Made by a program: the position numbers and the translations under genes. Below are positions 42,745-50,577 of a stretch of 64,000 nucleotides of DNA, in pieces. Under the pieces are notes generated by a model. It worked only from the letters and a program-made list of their open reading frames with translations. It made no database searches and was not told the DNA's origin. Within the stretch, counting starts at the first letter, position 1. Each line of letters starts with the position of its first letter. Origin of the DNA: CALDTK01 sp041744755 (GTDB lineage Bacteria > Bacteroidota > Bacteroidia > Chitinophagales > Saprospiraceae); assembly GCA_041744755.1 (NCBI GenBank), contig JBGTKC010000133.1, positions 8,702-72,701 on the forward strand, read 5' to 3'.

Positions 42745-45267
42745 ATGCGCCGACTCTTACGCTCGTGCCTGACGGTTTCGGCCGTGGTTGCCCTTGCTCT
42801 CGCCCCGTCGGCAGGATTGCGGGCGCAGTCGACGATCGCCCAGTTGTGGAACGAGCAGCTCCTCGAGGCCATCCGTCACGACTTCGCGCGGCCCACGGTC
42901 CACGCGCGGAATCTGCTCCACACCAGCATCGCCCTCTACGACGCCTACGCCATCTACGACGACGGCCTTCAACCGGTGCTGCTCGGCCAAACCTACCAGG
43001 GCACCGCCACCGTCCGCCCGCAGTTTCCGCGTCCCGCCGACGTCGAGGCCGCCCGCCGCACGGCGATGAGTTACGCAGCCTACCGCGTCATCAGACATCG
43101 CTTCGGGCAGTCGCCCGGGCGTCCGGCCACCAACACCCGCATCGATAGCGTCATGGCGGTCCTGGGCTACAACCCACGCTTTACCTCCACCGACTACGCC
43201 GGGGGTGACCCGGCGGCGCTCGGGAATTGGATCGCCCTCCAGGTCATCCAATTCGGATTAACCGATGGCGCCAACGAGAAGGCCGACTATTCGCCCGTCG
43301 ACTACAGGCCCTTTAACCCACCCCTCACCGTCAACGACCTCGGGAATCCGAACATCCTGGATGTCGACCGCTGGCAGCCCCTGGCCCTCAAGACGTTCAT
43401 CGACCAGGCCGGCAACGTGATCCCAGGCGCGCAGCAGACCTTCATCGGGCCGGAATGGGGGGACGTCAGACCGTTCGCCCTCGGGCCAGCCGACCGCAGC
43501 GTCAAGACCCGCGCGGGCAAGTCGTGGAGCGTCTACCACGACCCTGGGCCCCCGCCGATGATGGCCGACCCCGCTACGCGCGAGTTCATGCAGCGCTCCA
43601 ACGAGATGGTGGTCCGGTGGAGCGCGCTCTTAGATCCGGACGATACGACGACGGTCGATATCTCGCCGGCCGCGCAGGGGGAGTACCTCACGGAGCTACC
43701 CACGCGTGCCAACTACTGGGAGTACTACCGCGAGAACGAAGGCGGAGAGTACCTCGACGGCCTCGACCTCAACCCCGTGACCGGTCGTCCGTACGCGCCA
43801 AACCGGGTACTCAGGGCCGACTACCTACGGGTGCTGGCGGAGTTCTGGGCCGACGGTCCGAAGTCGGAAACCCCTCCCGGGCACTGGTTCACGATCTTGA
43901 ACCACGTGCTGGAGCAGCCCGAGCTCGCGTACCGTTGGCGAGGCCAGGGTCCGGTGTTGCCGAAGGAGCAGTTCGTACTCCAGACTTACTTATGTCTCGG
44001 CGGCGCCGTACACGATGCGGCCATCTCGGCCTGGGGCATCAAAGGCTACTACGATGCCGGTCGCCCGGTGAGCGTCATCCGTTACATGGCGGAGAAGGGG
44101 CAGCGCAGCGATCCCGCCTTGCCGCGCTACCATCCCGAGGGCTTGGCGCTCATCCCCGGTCGCAGCGAACTGGTTCGCGCCGGCGATCCCCTGGCTGGTG
44201 CCTCGAACCAATACGTCAACGAGGTCAAGGTGCGGGCGTGGCGCGCGCACGCGGCCATCGGCGACCCAGTGACCGATGCGGCGGGGGTGGACTGGGTTTT
44301 GGCGAAAGCCTGGTGGCCCTACCAGCTGCAGACCTTCGTGAGTCCGCCCTTCGCAGGATACGTGAGTGGGCACAGCACCTTCAGTCGCGCGGCGGCCGAG
44401 GTGATGAGCTACGTGACGGGTTCGGACTACTTCCCCGGAGGGGTAGGTACTTTCGCGGCGCCCGAGAGGACGTTCCTCAAGTTCGAATCCGGGCCGACGA
44501 AGTCCTTCGACCTCACGTGGGCCACCTACCGCGGCGCTTCGGACGAGGTGAGCCTCAGTCGGATCTACGGCGGGATACACGCGCCTTATGACGATCTCCC
44601 GGGTCGGGCAATTGGCGTCAAAGTCGGTTTGAGTGCATTGCGGAAGGCCCAGGCCTACTTCGATGCCACGGCGCCTCGCCTGGTGGAGGCTTCGGCCTCC
44701 CGTCCGAAACTCGGGCTCGGCAGCGAAGCAGATAGTCTCGTGAGCGTAGAGTTGCGCTTCTCGGAGGCGATCGATACCGCGAGTCTGACCTTGTCGTGGG
44801 CTGCCGGTTTCGATGGCGGCGCGGCGGCCTCGCGGAGGCTCGCCTGGCTCGACGGACAGACGGCGCGTGTCACGTTTGCTGCCCTGCGTCGGGACTACAG
44901 CTACTCGGGCGTTCGCTTGTCGATCGCGGCCTCCGACCTGTACGGTAACGCCCTGCCCGCCACCACGACTGCGCCTTTGTTCGACTACTCGGCCACGGTG
45001 GTAGGGGTAGCCGACGTGGGTGCTGCCGTCGAGGTTACGCTTTACCCGAATCCGAGTTCGACCGACTTCCAGATCCGCACGCAGGGCTTACCGGACGTTT
45101 ACGACGTATCGGTTTACGACCTGTCGGGTCGCCGCGTCCTCGAGGGACCTCGGGCGAGCGATGGCGGTAGTTTTGACGTAAGTCGACTCAGCCCCGGCGT
45201 GTATACCGTCGTCGTCGGTGACGCAGCCCTCGGGCAGGCCATACGCCGCAGGCTCGTGCGGCTGTAG
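42745..45267 (+). CDS. Secreted vanadium haloperoxidase/PAP2-like protein with T9SS domain
   Basis: An 840-aa exported protein. Signal peptide (VVALALAPSAGLRAQ), a long helical vanadium-haloperoxidase-like domain whose active-site motifs are AGYVSGHSTFSRAAAEVM (near 535) and SLSRIYGGIHAPYDDLPG (near 605), an Ig-like region, and a C-terminal T9SS sorting domain (LYPNPSSTDFQI, VSVYDLSGRRVLEG, LSPGVYTVVVG). The family includes haloperoxidases and phosphatases, so the reaction is open. Two mini-hairpin repeats are inside, one (GSFDVSR) in the sorting domain. Confidence 0.87.
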   Translation: MRRLLRSCLTVSAVVALALAPSAGLRAQSTIAQLWNEQLLEAIRHDFARPTVHARNLLHTSIALYDAYAIYDDGLQPVLLGQTYQGTATVRPQFPRPADVEAARRTAMSYAAYRVIRHRFGQSPGRPATNTRIDSVMAVLGYNPRFTSTDYAGGDPAALGNWIALQVIQFGLTDGANEKADYSPVDYRPFNPPLTVNDLGNPNILDVDRWQPLALKTFIDQAGNVIPGAQQTFIGPEWGDVRPFALGPADRSVKTRAGKSWSVYHDPGPPPMMADPATREFMQRSNEMVVRWSALLDPDDTTTVDISPAAQGEYLTELPTRANYWEYYRENEGGEYLDGLDLNPVTGRPYAPNRVLRADYLRVLAEFWADGPKSETPPGHWFTILNHVLEQPELAYRWRGQGPVLPKEQFVLQTYLCLGGAVHDAAISAWGIKGYYDAGRPVSVIRYMAEKGQRSDPALPRYHPEGLALIPGRSELVRAGDPLAGASNQYVNEVKVRAWRAHAAIGDPVTDAAGVDWVLAKAWWPYQLQTFVSPPFAGYVSGHSTFSRAAAEVMSYVTGSDYFPGGVGTFAAPERTFLKFESGPTKSFDLTWATYRGASDEVSLSRIYGGIHAPYDDLPGRAIGVKVGLSALRKAQAYFDATAPRLVEASASRPKLGLGSEADSLVSVELRFSEAIDTASLTLSWAAGFDGGAAASRRLAWLDGQTARVTFAALRRDYSYSGVRLSIAASDLYGNALPATTTAPLFDYSATVVGVADVGAAVEVTLYPNPSSTDFQIRTQGLPDVYDVSVYDLSGRRVLEGPRASDGGSFDVSRLSPGVYTVVVGDAALGQAIRRRLVRL
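44296..44310 (+). repeat. Mini-hairpin repeat, GGC stem
   Basis: Exact GTTTTGGCGAAAGCC in the haloperoxidase-like gene, reading WVLAKAW. Confidence 0.9.
45170..45184 (+). repeat. Mini-hairpin repeat, GAC stem, GTAA loop
   Basis: GTTTTGACGTAAGTC: stem GAC/GTC and loop GTAA. In the T9SS-domain codons of the haloperoxidase-like gene, reading GSFDVSR. Inverted partner at 45291. Confidence 0.7.
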
Positions 45268-45290
45268 GCTGGCGCGGGGGATAGTTGGGC

Positions 45291-45305
45291 GGCTTTCGCC
45301 AAAAC
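45291..45305 (-). repeat. Mini-hairpin repeat, GGC stem
   Basis: Exact GTTTTGGCGAAAGCC on the minus strand, in the gap between the haloperoxidase-like and VWA genes. Confidence 0.9.
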
Positions 45306-45334
45306 CCGCCACGCGCCACTTATGTTAGTGCACT

Positions 45335-46453
45335 ATGATTGGTTACCAATTCAGTGACTACGTCGCGAAGAAGAACGAGAAGCCGCCCTTCGAGCGACTG
45401 CTGGACATCTTCAAGGAGCTGTTGATGCACACGAGCGGCGACGCCTCGGAGGCGTTGAGTTGGCTCACGCAGCTCGACAAGCAGTACGGACTAACCGACG
45501 ACGAGTACGGGATGAGCGACTTCATCGCCGAGCTGATCGACAAAGGGTTCCTCAAGGAGAACGACCCAAAGACGCCCGGCTTCACGCCGAGCTCGAAGCT
45601 CGAGCTGCAGCTGCGTCGCAAGGCCCTGGACGACATCTTCGGCCAGATCAAGAAGTCCAAGCGCGGCAATCACTCGACGCGCAGCACTGGCCAGGGCGAC
45701 GAGTTCACGAGCGAGGTGCGCCCTTTCGAATTCGGCGATCCCCTCGACCAGCTCTCGATGACGGATTCCTTGCGCAACTCCTACATCAACAATGGCATCG
45801 AGGAGTTCACGATGACCCAGGACGACCTGGAGGTGCGGGAGACTTTCTCGCAGGCGCAGACCTCGACGGTGTTGATGATCGACATTTCTCACTCGATGAT
45901 CCTCTACGGCGAAGACAGGATCACGCCTGCCAAGCGCGTAGCCCTGGCGCTGAGCGAGCTGATCACCACCCGCTACCCAAAGGACACCCTCGACATCGTG
46001 GTGTTCGGCAACGATGCCTGGGAGGTGGAGATCAAGGACTTACCCTACCTCAAGGTCGGGCCCTACCACACCAACACGGTGGCGGGTCTCGAGCTCGCGA
46101 TGGACATCCTGCGCAAGCGCCGCAATCCCAATAAGCAGATCTTCATGATCACCGACGGCAAGCCGACCTGCATCAAGAAGGGCAAGAACTACTACAAGAA
46201 CTCCTTTGGGCTCGACCGCGCGGTGGTCAACCGGACACTGGGGCTCGCGGTGAAGTGCCGCAAGATCGGCATCCCGATTACGACCTTCATGATCGCACGC
46301 GATCCTTACCTGGTGCAGTTCGTCGAGAGTTTCACGACGGCCAACAACGGCAAGGCGTTTTACTCGAGTCTAGACGGGCTTGGGCAGACCCTCTTCATGG
46401 ATTACCGGAAAAACAAGGGGGGGAGGGGGCGAGGGGGTAAATCGGGTGGCTGA
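45335..46453 (+). CDS. VWA domain protein (orphan)
   Basis: A 372-aa cytosolic protein. The N-terminal 170 residues are helical and unassigned; a von Willebrand A domain follows with the MIDAS motif MIDISHSM (near residue 185), a conserved Thr and DIVVFGNDAWEV, then MITDGKPTC. The C-terminal end is Gly/Arg/Lys-rich. Such proteins usually work with a MoxR-type AAA ATPase, often encoded next door, but none is in this window. No signal peptide. Confidence 0.85.
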   Translation: MIGYQFSDYVAKKNEKPPFERLLDIFKELLMHTSGDASEALSWLTQLDKQYGLTDDEYGMSDFIAELIDKGFLKENDPKTPGFTPSSKLELQLRRKALDDIFGQIKKSKRGNHSTRSTGQGDEFTSEVRPFEFGDPLDQLSMTDSLRNSYINNGIEEFTMTQDDLEVRETFSQAQTSTVLMIDISHSMILYGEDRITPAKRVALALSELITTRYPKDTLDIVVFGNDAWEVEIKDLPYLKVGPYHTNTVAGLELAMDILRKRRNPNKQIFMITDGKPTCIKKGKNYYKNSFGLDRAVVNRTLGLAVKCRKIGIPITTFMIARDPYLVQFVESFTTANNGKAFYSSLDGLGQTLFMDYRKNKGGRGRGGKSGG

Positions 46454-46538
46454 GTTTTGAACTTTGCCAATGTCCTAAATTTCTCCAGATTTCGTAGTCA
46501 CACTGTTAACCTCTGTCGGCTTTGCGCATTTTTGGCGT

Positions 46539-47183
46539 GTGTCTATACGCTCCCTTTTCTTACGGCTCGCGATTTACAGCGTGCTCCTCGCCGGCGCCTA
46601 CTACGTCAGTCTCGTCAATGTCGCCAACGGCGTCACCACCGACAGATACTTCTCCGAGGTGCCACAGAACCTACTGCTCTTCGGCATCATCGGGGTCAGC
46701 TTCGGGGTCGCACGGCGTACGGAGGCCGGGCGGACCATCAACAGATGTATCGGAATTTTTTTCACCGCCTGTCTCATCCGCGAGTTCGACAACGAACTTG
46801 ATGCACTGTTCTACAAGGGCGCCTGGAAAGTCCCCGCTATTCCCGTGGGCCTGCTATTGCTGTACTACGTGATTCGACGGTGGACGACGCTGCTCGTCGA
46901 GCTCCGTCGTTTGGGCGACTCACTTGCCACGGGCATTCTGGCTTTAGGCCTAGTGCTCCTGATGGTATTCTCGCGACTGTGGGGCAGCAACGACATGTGG
47001 CGGCACCTGATGCCCGGTGAATACAATCGGCACTTGGTGCGGGTCTCGGAGGAGGGGATCGAGCTCATGGCCTACACGGTGATCTTTATCGGGGTGTTAG
47101 AAATGGCGCTGAAATGTGTGGGCCGTCAACAGCGTGCGCGTCCGGCGTGCGTGAGCCGTCAGCACTCTCCGATGTGGCGATAG
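46539..47183 (+). CDS. Polytopic membrane protein, unknown function
   Basis: A 214-aa protein with five or six hydrophobic segments (LAIYSVLLAGAYYVSLV, LLLFGIIGVSFGVA, IPVGLLLLYYVI, LATGILALGLVLLMVF, MAYTVIFIGVLEMAL). I recognise no family. The start is a GTG. The stop is separated by 1 bp from the stop of the facing outer-membrane barrel gene. Confidence 0.7.
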   Translation: MSIRSLFLRLAIYSVLLAGAYYVSLVNVANGVTTDRYFSEVPQNLLLFGIIGVSFGVARRTEAGRTINRCIGIFFTACLIREFDNELDALFYKGAWKVPAIPVGLLLLYYVIRRWTTLLVELRRLGDSLATGILALGLVLLMVFSRLWGSNDMWRHLMPGEYNRHLVRVSEEGIELMAYTVIFIGVLEMALKCVGRQQRARPACVSRQHSPMWR

Positions 47184-47184
47184 C

Positions 47185-49710
47185 TCACCCACCGCCCGTC
47201 CGCCCGGCTGCATCTTCGATGCCGGTGCCGCGCTGGCGCACCTTTACCTTAGCGTTGCCGAACGTGTACCCGAGGCTCAGGATGACGCGGCGCGAATCGA
47301 GATTGCCGCCGCCGTATAAGGACTGACCGGCGAAGTCACTGCTCGCTCGCCAGTTGGACGTATAGAAGATATCGCTCGCCGCGAGCCGTACTCGCAATTT
47401 GTCCGCGAGGAACCTCTTCTGCACGCCGATGTCGAGGGCGCCCTGAGTCTTCACGACGAAAGTCCCCGCCCATATACTCGGGCCGCTCAACCAGCCACTT
47501 AATTCGATTTGGTACCCCTTCCCGACGGTGAATGTGTTATCGGCGCTCACGTTGTAGCTCAGCTGTTGTAGGTCGATTACGCTGCCGTCGCGGTACTGAG
47601 CGCGGTTAGAGATGTGGCTGCCGATAGCCGTAAAATACAGCTCCCACCACTCGGTAATCTCCGCGGGGATACTCACGCTCAGACTTACTACGTCCTGGTG
47701 CGCCAAGTTATCGAACGTGAGGTAGGAGGCACGCGGGTCAAACAGGCTCGGTCGCACGAGTTGAGTGATCTGATCGCTCGTGCGGGCGTAGGCTAACTTG
47801 GTCGCGTATCGGTCTGCGAACGTGTGCGCGAGCTCGACGTTGTTGACGATCTCGGGGCGTAGCGTCGGGTTGCCCTGCTCGAACGTGACGAGGTTGGCGA
47901 ATCGAAGGAAGGGGTTGAGGTTGGCGTAGTCCGGACGATTTATTCGGCGTCCGTAACTCAGCGCGAACTGATGTCTTTCGTGGGCGGCCCACGTCAGGCC
48001 CGCGCTCGGGAAGAGGTTGACATAGTCGCGGTCGACCGGGAGCGTGTTGGCACCGCCGCTGTAGACCTTGAGTTCGCCGCGAGCGCGGGTGTGCTCAGCG
48101 CGTAAACCCGCCGTCAGACCGAATGCCTGGCCCTGGCCCGCCGGGGACACCGGACCGAAGTCGAGAGCGTAATTGACGTAGCCCGCCGTGACCTCCTCGT
48201 CGTAATAAAAGCGGTTCGAGCGATCAGCGTTGAAGCGCGCCTCGCCCCCGATGACGGTCGAGAGCCGGAAGTCGTTGTCGCTGGCCACCTCGGTGTACTT
48301 CGCGCCCGCGCCAAACCTCCCGCCGTTCAGCGGGGCTTCGTAGTCGAGCGTGAAGGTGGTGATGTCGATGTCGCTCGGGGTGTCGAAGACGTACTCCTCA
48401 CGCGAGCGAGCATCGGCGCCGGTCGGACCGAAAAATTGATTCGGTTGGCGAGAGAGACTCGTCCGGCGGAAAGTCCCCCGGTCGATGTCGAGATTCAAGG
48501 AGGTGCCCTTCGTGTTCTCGTAGCGGTAGTTGAGGTTACCGCTAAGCTGGAGGCTTCGGTCGTCGTCGATTGCGCGGGCGATGAGGATCGAGTCGATCGA
48601 AGTTCGCTGGCTCAGCCGACTGAAGGTCGTGCGGGTATCGTTGTCAACTTCACTGTCGAGCACCATCCCATTGACCTGAAAACCAACCGCGTGGCGATCA
48701 TTCACGCGGTAGTCGGAGCCTAACTTGAAATTGGCCCCCTGCCAATTCGATTTGCTGTACTGATCATCGTCGATAAACAGTCCGTTTTGCTCGCGGCGGA
48801 AGAATTCGCTATTGAACCGCTCGCCTGCCTTGAAGCCACCGGTAAGGAAGGTGTTCCATTTGCCTTCGCGGTGATTGGCGGTCAGGGAGGCGTTGGTGCG
48901 GTTGAACACCCCCTGGCTGTTGGTGAAGCTCACCGACCCGTTCGATCCCCAGGATTCGTTTTTCTTGAGCCGGAAGTCGATAATGCCGGCGCTGCCGTCG
49001 GCCTCGTACTTGGCGCCGGGGTTGGTGATAATGTCGATTCGGTTGATCTGTTCGGCCGGTAGACTCTGGAGAAAGGCCTTGAGGGCGTCGCCGCTCATAG
49101 GACTGCGCTTGCCGTCGATGTACACCAGGACGCCCGAGCGCCCCATCACGAGGATGTCGTTGTTGTTGTCGAGTACGACTCCGGGGGCCTTGCGCAGTAC
49201 ACTAAGTGCGTCACCGCCGGCGGCATTGATGGTGCCGTCTACGTTGAAGACGGTGCGGTCGGCCTTGATCTCGACGATGGCCCGGCGGGCGTTTACGGTC
49301 ACGGCCCGGAGCTCTTCACTGAGTTCGTCCAGCAGCAGCGTGCCGAGGTCACGGCTTTCGCCAAAACGTAGCTCGAAGACCTCAGTATCGTGGTCGTGTG
49401 CGCCGACGTACTTCACGGACACGAAGTAGCTCCCCGCGTCCAGACCGCCGATGACGAATGCGCCACTTTCCGCGGAGGCTTCGACCTTGACGACCGACGA
49501 GTCGACCGCGGACATAATCAGAACATTGGCATAAGATACCGGCGTCTGCGTTTGGTCGAAAACGACGCCTCGGATGACGGCTGCGGTTGCTCTCTCGCTC
49601 GGCGTCTGTGCCGCGAGTGTACTGGCGAGCGTCAAAAGGCAACAGCCAGTAAGGGCGCGTGAAATGCAGGCAGCTATCGGGAAAAGACAAGGGGGGTAGC
49701 GTCGAGTCAT
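47185..49710 (-). CDS. TonB-linked outer-membrane beta-barrel family protein (paralogue 1)
   Basis: An 841-aa outer-membrane protein: signal peptide (LTGCCLLTLASTLAAQ), carboxypeptidase-regulatory domain (IRGVVFDQTQTPVSYANVLIMS), a plug-like domain (LSVLRKAPGVVLDNNNDILVMGRSGVLVYIDGKRSPM; INRIDIITNPGAKYEADGSAGIIDFRL) and a C-terminal barrel. It is closely similar over its full length to the gene at 50578-53112, so the two are a tandem duplication. Substrate unknown. A -7-like TACTATTG lies at 49756-49763. The mini-hairpin repeat at 49353 (LRFGESR) is at the same place in both paralogues. Confidence 0.88.
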   Translation of the reverse strand: MTRRYPPCLFPIAACISRALTGCCLLTLASTLAAQTPSERATAAVIRGVVFDQTQTPVSYANVLIMSAVDSSVVKVEASAESGAFVIGGLDAGSYFVSVKYVGAHDHDTEVFELRFGESRDLGTLLLDELSEELRAVTVNARRAIVEIKADRTVFNVDGTINAAGGDALSVLRKAPGVVLDNNNDILVMGRSGVLVYIDGKRSPMSGDALKAFLQSLPAEQINRIDIITNPGAKYEADGSAGIIDFRLKKNESWGSNGSVSFTNSQGVFNRTNASLTANHREGKWNTFLTGGFKAGERFNSEFFRREQNGLFIDDDQYSKSNWQGANFKLGSDYRVNDRHAVGFQVNGMVLDSEVDNDTRTTFSRLSQRTSIDSILIARAIDDDRSLQLSGNLNYRYENTKGTSLNLDIDRGTFRRTSLSRQPNQFFGPTGADARSREEYVFDTPSDIDITTFTLDYEAPLNGGRFGAGAKYTEVASDNDFRLSTVIGGEARFNADRSNRFYYDEEVTAGYVNYALDFGPVSPAGQGQAFGLTAGLRAEHTRARGELKVYSGGANTLPVDRDYVNLFPSAGLTWAAHERHQFALSYGRRINRPDYANLNPFLRFANLVTFEQGNPTLRPEIVNNVELAHTFADRYATKLAYARTSDQITQLVRPSLFDPRASYLTFDNLAHQDVVSLSVSIPAEITEWWELYFTAIGSHISNRAQYRDGSVIDLQQLSYNVSADNTFTVGKGYQIELSGWLSGPSIWAGTFVVKTQGALDIGVQKRFLADKLRVRLAASDIFYTSNWRASSDFAGQSLYGGGNLDSRRVILSLGYTFGNAKVKVRQRGTGIEDAAGRTGGG
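49353..49367 (-). repeat. Mini-hairpin repeat, GGC stem
   Basis: Exact GTTTTGGCGAAAGCC on the minus strand in barrel paralogue 1, reading LRFGESR. Homologous in position to 52749. Confidence 0.9.
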
Positions 49711-50577
49711 ACGTGTGGTCGGTAGCGTTAGCGGCCGCGGCCGCCGCGGGCATTACAATAGTAACCCGGCGCCCGCGGACGGGCTGTCGACACGAAGATG
49801 GTTTGTTCACCTTTGGCGCGCGGCCACGTTTCGGGCGGCCGCGGTTAACCCCCCAAAATTGTGCAGTGCCTGAACTCTATAGCTCGTGCACAGTAGAAAT
49901 GGCCGTTCGAGCGGACGCGCTCGGTCGACCGTGCAATTGACCATAAAATTAAGGACGAGTCCAGCTATGAGGCATCGACACACTACCAGCACCTAATGAG
50001 CTTAATACATATTCTAACTAATAAGACTATCGCAAATCCCACCTCGAGATTGAGCTGAGTCGGTTGGATCGAATCGGCGGGATGGCGACGGGAGAACACG
50101 AGAATGCGACGGCGGTCGTTGTGTTGAAAATATGTGGAAAAGCTGTCTTCCCTACCCTCCCGAAACGAGCCCTCGGCAGATGTCAATTCCACATAATCAT
50201 AGTTTACACTGCCATCCCGTCATAGGCTCGAGCTTCGGTTCGGGCGCTGTTGGCGAACTGAAGGCGGTGACAACAAGCCTTCCGCGCTGTCGCCGCCTGC
50301 TGGTGCCAAGCTGAATACCTGCCATCGGAAGTGATTCAAGTCTCCGCTGGTTATTAAATTCCGCGTCTTTGCGGGTCAACTTCCTCCCAAGTCACTCGAT
50401 CGCCAGACGCGTCTCGAGATCCGCCCTTTCCGCTCGCAAAACTTGGCGCGATGCCCCACATTAGCGAACCTATTGCGGAACTTCCCGTCCTTGCACGGGC
50501 CTGCCGCATGCGGGTTTGAAACTCACCAGGAGAGTTTTCGGTGACCACTAACCGACGATTCGATTGCCAAACTTTAA
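49711..50577. other. 867-bp intergenic region between barrel paralogues
   Basis: Longest gene-free stretch in the window. The part 49920-50200 is clearly more A/T-rich than its surroundings. It contains a NotI-like GC palindrome near 49730, a -7-like box at 49756-49763 for paralogue 1, and only short, unconvincing frames. It has no mini-hairpin repeat. I see no insertion-sequence ends. Confidence 0.5.
49756..49763 (-). promoter_or_regulatory. -7-like box TACTATTG of barrel paralogue 1
   Basis: TACTATTG on the minus strand, 45 nt before the ATG. The identical octamer precedes paralogue 2. Confidence 0.35.

Noticed and set aside
45326..45335. Palindrome TAGTGCACTA at the VWA start codon
   Set aside because: Ten bases only, overlaps the ATG and recurs nowhere else that I see.
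49659..49940. A 93-codon plus-strand frame in the barrel spacer
   Set aside because: It starts inside the opposite barrel gene and has a simple, unstructured composition.
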